A stretch of 36,383 nt of DNA. Source: an uncultured Bacteroidia bacterium (GTDB lineage: Bacteria > Bacteroidota > Bacteroidia > Bacteroidales > UBA932). Positions 8,727-16,664 of the stretch are shown piece by piece (position 1 is the first letter of the stretch; each line of letters starts with the position of its first letter). Location: contig CADAXR010000015.1 of NCBI GenBank assembly GCA_902791945.1, positions 1 to 36,383 on the forward strand. The letters are read 5' to 3'. Both the position numbers and the translations under genes were made by a program. A model generated the notes under the pieces. It saw only the letters and a list, made by a program, of their open reading frames with translations. It searched no databases and had not been told where the DNA came from.

Positions 8727-8759
8727 TTGTCGGCGGCAAAGATAATTTCACTATCTTTG
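8727..8759 (+). promoter_or_regulatory. putative promoter of tRNA-Leu, lying inside the upstream terminator
   Basis: TTG at 8727-8729 and TATCTTTG at 8752-8759 have a 22-base spacer and fit the Bacteroidetes promoter pattern. Predicted initiation near 8766 is six bases before the tRNA. The -7 box is the 3' arm of the terminator stem. Confidence 0.6.
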
Positions 8760-8765
8760 CCGCCG
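8731..8765 (+). terminator. intrinsic terminator of the six-gene operon
   Basis: A 14-base perfect stem (8731-8744 with 8752-8765, arms CGGCGGCAAAGATA and its complement) encloses a 7-base loop (8745-8751) and is followed by CCTTTT. It lies 16 bases after the last stop codon of the operon. Confidence 0.8.
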
Positions 8766-8771
8766 CCTTTT

Positions 8772-8856
8772 GCCCTGATGGCGGAATTGGTAGACGCGCT
8801 GGACTCAAAATCCAGTGGCCTTTAAAGCCGTGCGGGTTCGATTCCCGCTTGGGGCA
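8772..8856 (+). tRNA. tRNA-Leu (anticodon CAA)
   Basis: The 85-base sequence folds as a class II tRNA. The acceptor stem is GCCCTGA with TTGGGGC plus discriminator A. The D-arm contains GGTAGACGC. The anticodon arm is CTGGA/TCCAG with loop CTCAAAA, so positions 34-36 are CAA. There is a long variable arm (GGC/GCC) and a T-arm GCGGG/CCCGC with TTCGATT loop. Discriminator A and the long variable arm are leucine hallmarks, and the CCA end is not encoded. It reads UUG codons. Confidence 0.97.
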
Positions 8857-8858
8857 CA

Positions 8859-8888
8859 AAAAAAGACCGGCTTAAACCGGTCTTTTTT
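8859..8888. terminator. bidirectional terminator between tRNA-Leu and the GH3 gene
   Basis: AAAAAAGACCGG (8859-8870) pairs perfectly with CCGGTCTTTTTT (8877-8888) around the loop CTTAAA. The A-run on one side and T-run on the other let it work for the tRNA from the left and for the convergent GH3 gene from the right. Confidence 0.85.
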
Positions 8889-8914
8889 GTATTCAATCAG
8901 TTATTTCCCGTCGC

Positions 8915-11194
8915 TCATGAAATAAGTACAGTCCTTTTCTTGTATTTTTTTACTCGGGCGTCGGAGATGACTCCGCTCCAGTTGAGGCCGAAGGCGAAGT
9001 CGTAGACATTGCCTTCGGCGTCTTCGTAGCAGCGCATATCGCAAGGGACGTCTTCGCACTGCTCTTCGACGGTGCGCATGTCAGCGGGCATCTGGCAGGG
9101 CAGCAGGCCGTAGGGCTCCGCGTGGCCGCTGACGATGTCGAGCAGGGCGTTGTTGTTGACGCCCCAGTTGATCAGGATGGCGTCTGCCCAAGGCTCGATT
9201 TCGGCGGGAACAAAAGGCCTTTCGGTCGCCACGATAACTATCACGGGCTTGTCTCCCATTGCTTTCTTGGTGTCGCGCACCAGATACATATCCGGCTCAT
9301 TGGAACTGGTCTCCGTGCGGCCACGATAGCTGCGGTTGTCCGACGCTTCGCGAGGATCGCCTCCCGCTAAACTCTTTTCGCGGGCAAATTCAGCCGTGTA
9401 GGGTCCCCACTGCAGGCTGATAGGATTGTAATGGCCTTCAGCCTCATCGCCGACAGGGGCGACATAGCCCCAGTGGCCCACAGGGCTCTTTATGCACACG
9501 ATGGCAAAATCGGCATCTTCCGGAGTCTCCGCCACTTCGTAGTAGCGGCCGAGCAGCTCTTTTGATATGGGGTATTCGTCATAAGCGGCGGTGGGAACCT
9601 GCCAGTGGGTGAGCCCGGCCGGGATGTGACGCATCGGCTCATAGACCTTGAGTGATGAAGCCGCGGGCAGTGCGTCGCCGTGGTTCTTGAGCATCACGAT
9701 GGATTTTAGCTGCGCGTCATAGCCGGCCGCGACGAATTCCTTGCAGCCTACCGTCTTTGTCGCCGCTTCCGGGTCGACATACGGATTCTCGAAATTGCCA
9801 ACATTGAAAATATTGACGAGAAGCCTGCGGGCCGACAGCTCGAAGCGCTCGCGGGCGCTTTCCTTTCCGTATTTCTCCTCCCAGAGTTTGTAGGCCTCAA
9901 TGCTGATCTCGTTGTCCTTGGTGCCGCCGAGCTGGTCGACTCCTGCTTCGAAACACATAAGACGCCGCTCCGCCGGGGTGAGCGTCTCCACGCCCCAAGG
10001 CTTGCCGTTATGCTTCCACGGGACTTCGTAGTCGTTCACGATACCCCAGTCCGTGCAGACCACGCCTTCGAAACCGTATTTGTCGCGGAGAAGGTCCTGG
10101 ATAATATAGTGGGAGAATCCGTTGGCGACATTCTCGCCGGAGGGATCCTGTCCGTAGGATATAGTGTAATAGGGCATCACGGCCGAGGCCATTTTCGTCC
10201 TGCCCGGCAGCGAGAATGCCCCGTCCACAAAGGGCACGAGGTTCTCCTCGAAATTGCCCCCTGGATAGACTCCGTACTTGCCTATCCCGAAATGGGCGTC
10301 GCGGCCTGCCTCGCCTGTCCCGCCGCCCGGCCAGTGCTTTACCATACAGTTAATTGACTGCAAGCCCCAGCCGCTTTTGCTCCCGGGAGTGTTCTGAAAG
10401 GCTTCGACGTAGGTGCGGACTATGTCGCGGCAAAGGATTGGATCTTCGCTGAAAGTGCCGTAGAAACGCCTCCAGCGCGGCTCTCCGGCCATATCGGCCT
10501 GCGGAGAAAGGGCCGTAGTGATGCCAAGGGCGCGGTACTCGGCCGAGACAATCTCACCGTGAGCGCGTATTACGTCCAGATCGAAGGTCGCGGCGAGGCC
10601 CATCTCCCTGGGCCATTTGGATATGTCACTTGTCCCGGCGGGGTCGAACTCTCCGTCGGGCTCCGGCTTGTAGGAATTGACATTGGCCGAGCCGTTGGAG
10701 TAGTTGCGCGGGTCGGTGCTGTTGTTGGATGGAATGCCGAGATTGGCGGCTTCACAGTAGGCTTGTACGGCATTGGACCACGCGGCGCCGACAGCCGGTG
10801 AAGCTACGTTCCGTATGAGCATATGGCGGATATGGTCCTTCTCCAAAAGGTCTTTCTGGGGCCCGGTGAGCTCGGCCGAGGTGGCGTCCAGTGCGCTGGA
10901 GTACATCATCAGACCGCAAATCTCTTCAAGCGACATCCTTGCCGCGAGATCTGCCGCACGCTTTTCGACAGGAAGCCTCCAGTCCTCGTAGGGGTCAAGC
11001 TCGCCGTTGCGGTTAAGATCCTTGAATGCGTAACCTTTAATCTCCAGGACAGGCGCTGATGTGTAGCCGAGGGTCGGGCCCTTTGTCTGATGGACAAGCG
11101 TATAGCCGTCACGCTGTTCGACACTGATGACATTAGGTTTACACGCGATTGAAAGGAGCGCCAGCGCAAAAAGCAGTTTGTAAGAAGGATTCAT
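8915..11194 (-). CDS. glycoside hydrolase family 3 lipoprotein (beta-glucosidase/exo-beta-glycosidase)
   Basis: 759 residues. The N-terminus MNPSYKLLFALALLSIAC is a lipoprotein signal (Cys 18). Residues ~58-72 hold the calcium-loop-like DLNRNGELDPYEDWR common in Bacteroidetes GH3 proteins. The (beta/alpha)8 domain includes CMVKHWPGGGTGEAGRDAH and GFEGVVCTDWGIVND, in which D382 is the expected nucleophile of the family SDW motif. The C-terminal alpha/beta sandwich follows (VMLKNHGDALP, VIVIVATERPFVPAE, INWGVNNNALLDIVSG). Family knowledge: retaining release of terminal beta-linked glucose or xylose; the exact sugar cannot be told. It is encoded 13 bases after the regulator, so the two probably form one leftward transcript. 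Length is normal and there is no sign of decay. Confidence 0.93.
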   Translation of the reverse strand: MNPSYKLLFALALLSIACKPNVISVEQRDGYTLVHQTKGPTLGYTSAPVLEIKGYAFKDLNRNGELDPYEDWRLPVEKRAADLAARMSLEEICGLMMYSSALDATSAELTGPQKDLLEKDHIRHMLIRNVASPAVGAAWSNAVQAYCEAANLGIPSNNSTDPRNYSNGSANVNSYKPEPDGEFDPAGTSDISKWPREMGLAATFDLDVIRAHGEIVSAEYRALGITTALSPQADMAGEPRWRRFYGTFSEDPILCRDIVRTYVEAFQNTPGSKSGWGLQSINCMVKHWPGGGTGEAGRDAHFGIGKYGVYPGGNFEENLVPFVDGAFSLPGRTKMASAVMPYYTISYGQDPSGENVANGFSHYIIQDLLRDKYGFEGVVCTDWGIVNDYEVPWKHNGKPWGVETLTPAERRLMCFEAGVDQLGGTKDNEISIEAYKLWEEKYGKESARERFELSARRLLVNIFNVGNFENPYVDPEAATKTVGCKEFVAAGYDAQLKSIVMLKNHGDALPAASSLKVYEPMRHIPAGLTHWQVPTAAYDEYPISKELLGRYYEVAETPEDADFAIVCIKSPVGHWGYVAPVGDEAEGHYNPISLQWGPYTAEFAREKSLAGGDPREASDNRSYRGRTETSSNEPDMYLVRDTKKAMGDKPVIVIVATERPFVPAEIEPWADAILINWGVNNNALLDIVSGHAEPYGLLPCQMPADMRTVEEQCEDVPCDMRCYEDAEGNVYDFAFGLNWSGVISDARVKKYKKRTVLIS

Positions 11195-11207
11195 AATAAT
11201 AAGGTAT

Positions 11208-12194
11208 CTATAGGGATCTTCTGGGCAGAAGCATCCAGGGATTGCGTATGGTCTGTATAGGAGTTGTCGGAGTTGAATCGGTGATAAGCGCGGCCATGGT
11301 CCGGCCCATCTTGCGGAAGTCTGTCGAAAGGGTGGCGATGCCGCCGCAGATCACCTCCTTCAGAGGGGTGTCGTTGTAGGAAATTATCCCGAAATCCTTG
11401 CCGATTTCAAGATTATCCCTTTCGGCGATCTTGATCAGGTTTACGAGTTCCCTGTCGTCGGCCGTCAGGTAAAGGGTCCCGAGCCTGATCGGACTGTCGT
11501 TGACGCTGGGTATGAGCATGGAACTGAATCCGTACTCGTCACTGAAACGCTTGATGCCGTCATATCTCTCTTCCGGTTCCTTCGCCTCGCGCTGCACAAG
11601 CACAAGGGTATCATATTTGCGTACCCTGGGCAGGCCCTCGACAAGGGCATCATAGGTATCCCTGTCGAAATCCTGCCCGATGGCGGGGTAGAGGCCGCGG
11701 AGATCGGCATGGTAATGGTCAAGAAGAAATATTCTGCCCTTGATGCGGCTAAGGGTGCTGGAAAGGCCGCGGAACTTGCCGGGCATCAGCACATAGGAAG
11801 TGTACTTGCCCTCGGCTTCGCGGAGAAGCGTCTCGAAGACCCTGCGGTCGTAGTGGTGGAACATAATGTCGACCGAAGCGTCCGGACCGATGGCCTCGAG
11901 GAAGGACAGGTACAACTCTTCCTTGAAAGCGTTCAGCTCATTAAATAGCAGCAGCACTTTTTCCTGGACGTTGATGCTTTCGCTGCGGACGTAATAACCG
12001 ACAGCTGGCTCAGCCTCTATGATGCCCCTGGATTTGAGCTCCTCCATCGCGAGGAATATGGAACTCCGGGAGATGGGGAAACGGATCTTGAATGCGTTGA
12101 CGGAAGGAATCCGGTCACCTACAGACAGTTCCCCAGAGCGTATCTTATCCTCGATAAACTTTACGACAATCTTGTATTTGGGATCTCTCTGCAT
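11208..12194 (-). CDS. AraR-type transcriptional regulator (GntR winged helix + LacI-like sensor)
   Basis: Starting at ATG 12194 gives 328 residues beginning MQRDPKYKIVVKFIEDKI, the normal opening of a GntR winged helix; the frame extends further upstream but runs through the promoter and operators. Residues 1-~70 hold the DNA-binding domain (GELSVGDRIPSVNAF, then SRSSIFLAMEELKSRGII). Residues ~75-328 resemble a periplasmic-binding-protein-like LacI/PBP1 effector domain (GTLYLTADDRELVNL, DFGIISYNDTPLKEV, GRTMAALI). Such chimeras (AraR of Bacillus is the studied example) are usually sugar-relieved repressors. Two AAACCGGTTT palindromes flank its own promoter and face the divergent PUL, so I infer autoregulation and control of the PUL. 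Confidence 0.9.
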   Translation of the reverse strand: MQRDPKYKIVVKFIEDKIRSGELSVGDRIPSVNAFKIRFPISRSSIFLAMEELKSRGIIEAEPAVGYYVRSESINVQEKVLLLFNELNAFKEELYLSFLEAIGPDASVDIMFHHYDRRVFETLLREAEGKYTSYVLMPGKFRGLSSTLSRIKGRIFLLDHYHADLRGLYPAIGQDFDRDTYDALVEGLPRVRKYDTLVLVQREAKEPEERYDGIKRFSDEYGFSSMLIPSVNDSPIRLGTLYLTADDRELVNLIKIAERDNLEIGKDFGIISYNDTPLKEVICGGIATLSTDFRKMGRTMAALITDSTPTTPIQTIRNPWMLLPRRSL

Positions 12195-12205
12195 AAACCG
12201 GTTTA
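12194..12205. promoter_or_regulatory. operator 1, 12-bp perfect palindrome
   Basis: TAAACCGGTTTA is a perfect 12-base inverted repeat that touches the regulator's ATG and covers its predicted start of transcription. It repeats as operator 2 with centres 40 bp apart (about four helical turns), so bound dimers would sit on nearly the same DNA face. I infer these are sites for the adjacent GntR-type regulator. Confidence 0.8.
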
Positions 12206-12237
12206 CAAAGGTAGAAAAAAAATCATACCAGTGCAAA
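12206..12237 (-). promoter_or_regulatory. promoter of the regulator-GH3 operon
   Basis: On the minus strand TTTG (12237-12234), 20 bases, TACCTTTG (12213-12206) is a textbook Bacteroidetes promoter. Its -33 box overlaps operator 2 and its start site falls in operator 1. The leader before ATG 12194 would be only about 5-7 bases. Confidence 0.8.
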
Positions 12238-12244
12238 CCGGTTT
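12235..12244. promoter_or_regulatory. operator 2, 10-bp perfect palindrome
   Basis: AAACCGGTTT repeats the core of operator 1. It overlaps the -33 box of the leftward promoter and lies 10 bases upstream of the candidate rightward -7 box, so one bound regulator could affect both directions. Confidence 0.8.
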
Positions 12245-12254
12245 TAAAAAATAT

Positions 12255-12262
12255 TATTTTTG
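12255..12262 (+). promoter_or_regulatory. candidate -7 element of the rightward PUL promoter
   Basis: TATTTTTG matches TAnnTTTG, 33 bases upstream of ATG 12296. No good TTTG is present at -33 (the position is filled by operator 2 and its flank), so the promoter may be weak or dependent on other factors. Confidence 0.5.
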
Positions 12263-12295
12263 CATCAGATAGCACTAAAACAATCGCGTGATCAA

Positions 12296-15088
12296 ATGTC
12301 TGTAAACCATATATACAGTGTTCTGATTGGGCTGGGCTTCCTTTTCTTTACGACGGAGGCCCCGGCCCAGAACAAGCCTGATCAGAATCCGGATATCCTG
12401 GCCCGGATCGAGGCTTCCGGCGACTATGCCCCGATGTTCCCGTTCCTGCCGGAGCATTGTGCTCCTCAAAATTTGACGAACGTTGCAACCTGGCAGGGCA
12501 ACGAGTCCCACATTGCCGGCGACACCGGCTTTATTCGTGCGGAAGGTGAGTATTTCAAGGATGAGCAGGGCAACGTCCGACGTTTCCTCGGCACCAACAT
12601 CTGCTTCACAGGTTGTTTCCCCAAGCATAAGGATGCCGAGAGGGTGGCTGACGAGCTCGCCAGATACGGCTTCAACCTTGTCCGTCTTCACTACGTCCAT
12701 CACGCCTTCCCGCCCGAGAAGATCTACCCTGTGAAGAACTCCTTCATAGAGCCTGAGCAGCTGGAACGTTTCGACTATCTGCTCTACTGCCTCAAGCAGA
12801 AAGGCATTTACACTTACTTCCAACTCAATATCTCCAGAAAATTCGGCGAGCAGAATGGCTTTGAGAACGCCGACAAGCTTCCTCATTTCAACCACGGCAT
12901 AGACAATTATGACCAGTGGATGATAATGCTCCAGCAGCAGTACATAAAAGAAATCCTTAATCACAAGAATCCCTACACGGAGCTTCGTTACAAGGACGAA
13001 CCTGCCATTGCCATGCTTGAGCTGGCCAACGAGAACTCCATCATCTATTCCTGGTTCACTCCCCGCTACCGTTTCCCCAATCTCATCGAGCCCTACGCCA
13101 GTGACCTAAGGGAACGTTGGAATCAATTCCTAACGAAGAAATACGGCGACACCGAGTCGTTGGAGAAGTCGTGGCTCCAGGGACTCGAAGGTGACGGTTC
13201 TGAATATATCTCCGACGGCATCATCTCGTCAGAAGTGTCGAAAGACTGGCATCTGCAGGCAGACAACGGGTCGCAGGCGAGTTGGAGCATCGAGCCCAAG
13301 ACATCCAAAGACAAAATCAAGGGAGACCATTTCATCCGTCTTGATATTAAAAAGATCGGCGCCACCCCCAATATGCCCCAATTCGGCAGGTCAGGGCTGA
13401 AATTCAAAAGCATGAGCCCCCTATGCCTTAGGTTTAAGATGCGTTCCGACAGGCCTTGTGAAGTGACCGTGCGCATGAGTCAGCATCACGCTCCGTGGGG
13501 GACGGCAGGCCTGAACGCAAAATTCTCCTGCGGCAAGAAGTGGAGCGAGTATGAGTTCAATTTCTGCTCGAGCTTGGACGACGACGGTCTCAGGATTCTT
13601 TTCTCGAACTTTTCGTCCGGAGCCGTAGTCGATCTGGCTGACGTCTCGCTGGTGTCCGGGATGAACTACAAATGGGACGATAAGGAGAATCTCGAAGACG
13701 GGACGGTCCGCTGGCCTGCCCGCAACGACTGGTCTCTGCTTCCGCGCCGCGCTCACGATTTCACCGAATTCCTCGTTGGCCTGGAAGAGAACTACTTTGG
13801 TACGATGTACCGCTACACCAAAACGACCGTCAAGGCAAAGCAGCCGGTCACAGGCACTCAGCTCCGCTGGGGCTTGGACTATCCCCAGGCTATGACTGAT
13901 TTCGCCGACTATCACAGCTATTTCAATCATCCGGTGTGGCCGCAGGGCCATGGCAATTTCTCCCTGTGGAATGCGGGAGCGCAGTCTCTTGTCAACGCCA
14001 CTCCTCTTCCCGGCAGCACTCTTTCCGCTCTTGCCAGAAGCAGGATTTTGGGCCGTCCGTTCACAATCAGCGAGTACGACCACACGAATGTCAGCCTCTA
14101 CAGCGGCGAAGGCTACCTGATGGGATGCGCCTTCGGAGCCTTCCAGGATTGGGACGCACTTATCCAGTTCGCCTGGAGTGAAAACGACAATTTCTTCCGC
14201 TCTGACATGAATCCCCGCCACGAGAACTGTGCGTCTCCCCAGAAGCTGGTGCATTTCCCTGCCTGCTGGGCGATGTTCGTCCGTGGAGATGTCACTACCG
14301 GGACTAAGGACACCCTCTACACCAGAGTTTCGTCGAAAGAAAAGAGCATTGACTGCCTTACCGTCACCCAGAATCCCGCTCATCTGATTTCCGAGAATTC
14401 GGATCTCCTCAAGGTTCTGCCGTTTATGAAAGTGACAGGAGTTGAGATTGCCGAAAAGCCGGAGCTTTTCAAAGACGCCGGTCATAAGCTTATCCGCACG
14501 GAAGACGAGATCCCCGAGTCCGTAAAAGAGGTGTTGAAGAGCAAGGAAGTCAAAAGTTCCACCGGAGAGATCACCTGGAACTGGAAAGACGGCAACGCCG
14601 GATTCTTCAAGGTGGATACTCCCCGTACGAAAGTCTTTACGGGATTTGTCAAGGGGCGCAGTTTCGAATATGACGGCCTGACCCTGACCCCGGGCAAGAC
14701 GCGTCTTGACTGGCTGACATTGTCCCTGACGCTGACCAATCCCTCTGGCGAGGCGCCGGAAGGAAGAATTTCCGAGGGCAGCTGGCTTCTCGCAGCGACA
14801 GGCCTCTGCCACAACACCGACGAGAAGATCATCGATATAGGAAACGGCAAATACGTCTCCTGCGCGGCGCCAAACGGCGGTTCCTACGGCAAGGCCCCGG
14901 TGCTGTGCGAGGGGATCGACGCCGCCCTCCGCCTCGAAGGCCTCGGCGGCAAAGTCGAGTGTTACGCCCTTGACCCCCGCGGGGACAGGATGAAGGAAGT
15001 TCCGGTGACCTCGGAGGGCGGAGACGCCCTGGTCCACATACTTCCGGACTATAAAACCATATGGTACGAACTCAAAGTCAATCCATAA
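12296..15088 (+). CDS. clan GH-A glycoside hydrolase with inserted beta-sandwich module
   Basis: ATG 12296 gives 930 residues with a type I signal peptide (cleavage near TEAPAQ); the upstream in-frame TTG would start inside the -7 box. The catalytic barrel begins ~80 (GEYFKDEQGNVRRFLGTNI, then YGFNLVRLHYVHH). LELANENS supplies the likely acid/base E246 and RPFTISEYDH the likely nucleophile E593, as in GH5-like clan GH-A enzymes. Between them, residues ~310-450 form a separate beta-sandwich (LHLQADNGSQ-like strand order, ending AVVDLADVSLVSG) that looks like a carbohydrate-binding domain of the CBM4/9/11 type. A C-terminal ~200-residue beta domain follows the barrel. Substrate is not readable; an endo- or exo-beta-glycanase is likely. 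It is the first gene of the rightward PUL. Confidence 0.85.
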   Translation: MSVNHIYSVLIGLGFLFFTTEAPAQNKPDQNPDILARIEASGDYAPMFPFLPEHCAPQNLTNVATWQGNESHIAGDTGFIRAEGEYFKDEQGNVRRFLGTNICFTGCFPKHKDAERVADELARYGFNLVRLHYVHHAFPPEKIYPVKNSFIEPEQLERFDYLLYCLKQKGIYTYFQLNISRKFGEQNGFENADKLPHFNHGIDNYDQWMIMLQQQYIKEILNHKNPYTELRYKDEPAIAMLELANENSIIYSWFTPRYRFPNLIEPYASDLRERWNQFLTKKYGDTESLEKSWLQGLEGDGSEYISDGIISSEVSKDWHLQADNGSQASWSIEPKTSKDKIKGDHFIRLDIKKIGATPNMPQFGRSGLKFKSMSPLCLRFKMRSDRPCEVTVRMSQHHAPWGTAGLNAKFSCGKKWSEYEFNFCSSLDDDGLRILFSNFSSGAVVDLADVSLVSGMNYKWDDKENLEDGTVRWPARNDWSLLPRRAHDFTEFLVGLEENYFGTMYRYTKTTVKAKQPVTGTQLRWGLDYPQAMTDFADYHSYFNHPVWPQGHGNFSLWNAGAQSLVNATPLPGSTLSALARSRILGRPFTISEYDHTNVSLYSGEGYLMGCAFGAFQDWDALIQFAWSENDNFFRSDMNPRHENCASPQKLVHFPACWAMFVRGDVTTGTKDTLYTRVSSKEKSIDCLTVTQNPAHLISENSDLLKVLPFMKVTGVEIAEKPELFKDAGHKLIRTEDEIPESVKEVLKSKEVKSSTGEITWNWKDGNAGFFKVDTPRTKVFTGFVKGRSFEYDGLTLTPGKTRLDWLTLSLTLTNPSGEAPEGRISEGSWLLAATGLCHNTDEKIIDIGNGKYVSCAAPNGGSYGKAPVLCEGIDAALRLEGLGGKVECYALDPRGDRMKEVPVTSEGGDALVHILPDYKTIWYELKVNP

Positions 15089-15089
15089 T

Positions 15090-16652
15090 ATGAAACGACT
15101 GGTACATATCTGCGGCTTGGCAGTCCTGATGCTTCCGGTATTCTCTTGCACGGCTCTTGAGAACCCGGACGCAGCCGCTCTGCAGACAGATTCGTCTTCC
15201 TTGACGATACCGGCGGACATTGCACTTCTCGGCGATCCGTTCGACAGCGACGCCGACTATTCAACCGTCACCGACACCGTCTGGGTCAGCTCCTCCCGCT
15301 CCTGGAGTGCATCCGTCAAGACAGGTGACGGTGGCAACTGGATAAGCCTTAGTACCCGTGAGCGCATCAACGTCTCCGGTAAGGAGGAGAAATATCCTCT
15401 GGTCCTGACGTTAAACCGCAACAAGTTCAACAGCGCGAGGACCGCGACCCTTACGATTGCCGCCGCCGAGGTGGAGGCCCACTCGAAGATCGAGATCACT
15501 CAGGAGGCGTTCGTCCCTTCCCTGGAGGTTTCCGCCTGGGACAATCCCGTTGGTCTGGATCCCAAGAAGGGCGAGTGCTATATCATAGTGAAGTCGAACA
15601 CATCCTGGACGGTTGGCTTCGATGCCGCCGCATCGTCGGTGACCCCCGACTTCTCCGCCATCGCTGGAAAGGACACCAGGGCTGTCCTGGTCAGCTTCCC
15701 GACCAATGTCAACGATGAGCAGGCCCAGTTTGCCACCGTCGAGGTCAAGGCCGACAAGTGCGACCCTCAGAGGATCGAGTTGTTCCAAAGCCAGAGCAAC
15801 CGTTTCTTCTATCTCGACGGTGATGTTCCGGAGGAATTGGAGCCTTACGACAAGGAGCTCCATGTTCCGCTGCTTTCGAACGGTCCGTGGACGGCCGAGA
15901 TTAGTGACTGTACATTCGAGAACGCAAAACTCACCCCTTCCTCCGGTAATTACACCCTCTCCGGATTCAATTTCTCCGCTAATCACGGTTTTGACCCCAA
16001 GGTGGCGATGAAGGAGGCTACCATCACAATCCGTCGCGAGGGTATGGAGCCCATTGTGCTCCATGTCCGTCAGCGCGGATCCATCCATCTCAATTTCGGG
16101 ACTTTCGACACGGAATATGAGTGGAGCGGCAATATTATGGATATAGACCATCCCTATTCTCCCTACATCGGTGGTGTCAATCCGTTCTATGAGCCCTCGA
16201 CGGTTCCGGGCACATTCAACAACGGCACCAATGCCGGCCAGGTCATCGACTGCAAAATGAACAACGGCGGATTCGTGTTCACCATGTATGGAAAAGACTG
16301 CGGCGTCTGGTTCAACAAAAACGCGACATTATGGTGTATCGGCAAGACCAAAGACGACTACGTCCTTTTCCCGGGCATCGAAGGCTGGCGTCTGGAAAAG
16401 ATGTACTACGAAGCTTCGTGTCGCGTGGCGACCCCTTATACCATCAGGACCGAAGACGGTGAAAGGATAATCCCCGGCGGAGAACTCACCGTCACCTCGA
16501 AGGCCATCCCCAACGACAGGGAGCATCACGACATGCACGTCCATGTCTTCCCCGACACCGAGGCCGGTGCGCGCTACAGGTTGAACCTGGAGGAGACACT
16601 CATGCAGATCAGCCTCAAGGACCTGTGCCTTATCTATGAAAAAGTCAACTAG
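15090..16652 (+). CDS. BACON-domain surface lipoprotein
   Basis: 520 residues with a lipoprotein signal (MKRLVHICGLAVLMLPVFSC, Cys 20). Residues ~35-145 and ~148-235 are two BACON-like Ig-fold modules: each has a W-x-x-S/V strand followed by a ...ATLTI... strand and a closing IEITQEA or IELFQSQ segment. A third beta module is seen at ~240-330 (closing VLHVRQRG). The C-terminal ~190 residues (NLNFGTFDTEYEW-like onset, GVWFNKNATLWCIG) are beta-rich and probably bind glycan. The start is one base after the upstream stop and 12 bases precede the SusC-like gene, so it belongs to the PUL operon. A surface glycan-binding protein is the best reading; no enzymatic site is visible. Confidence 0.85.
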   Translation: MKRLVHICGLAVLMLPVFSCTALENPDAAALQTDSSSLTIPADIALLGDPFDSDADYSTVTDTVWVSSSRSWSASVKTGDGGNWISLSTRERINVSGKEEKYPLVLTLNRNKFNSARTATLTIAAAEVEAHSKIEITQEAFVPSLEVSAWDNPVGLDPKKGECYIIVKSNTSWTVGFDAAASSVTPDFSAIAGKDTRAVLVSFPTNVNDEQAQFATVEVKADKCDPQRIELFQSQSNRFFYLDGDVPEELEPYDKELHVPLLSNGPWTAEISDCTFENAKLTPSSGNYTLSGFNFSANHGFDPKVAMKEATITIRREGMEPIVLHVRQRGSIHLNFGTFDTEYEWSGNIMDIDHPYSPYIGGVNPFYEPSTVPGTFNNGTNAGQVIDCKMNNGGFVFTMYGKDCGVWFNKNATLWCIGKTKDDYVLFPGIEGWRLEKMYYEASCRVATPYTIRTEDGERIIPGGELTVTSKAIPNDREHHDMHVHVFPDTEAGARYRLNLEETLMQISLKDLCLIYEKVN

Positions 16653-16664
16653 ACTGTACCGACT

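Noticed and set aside
8872-8881. AAACCGGT resembling the regulator's operator, next to tRNA-Leu
   Set aside because: It is part of the terminator stem and loop, is not a full palindrome (AAACCGGTCT), and no promoter is nearby for it to control.
12195-12275. Extended N-terminus of the regulator from 12275
   Set aside because: The extra 27 residues are encoded by the promoter and operators and add nothing to the winged-helix domain.
12260-12295. N-terminal extension of the GH-A hydrolase from a TTG at 12260
   Set aside because: It would begin inside the -7 box; ATG 12296 gives a clean signal peptide.
13421-15220. A 599-codon minus-strand frame across the GH-A hydrolase
   Set aside because: It mirrors a well-supported hydrolase with catalytic motifs and has no recognisable domain. 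The same applies to the long antisense frames at 22613-24052 and 32155-33402.
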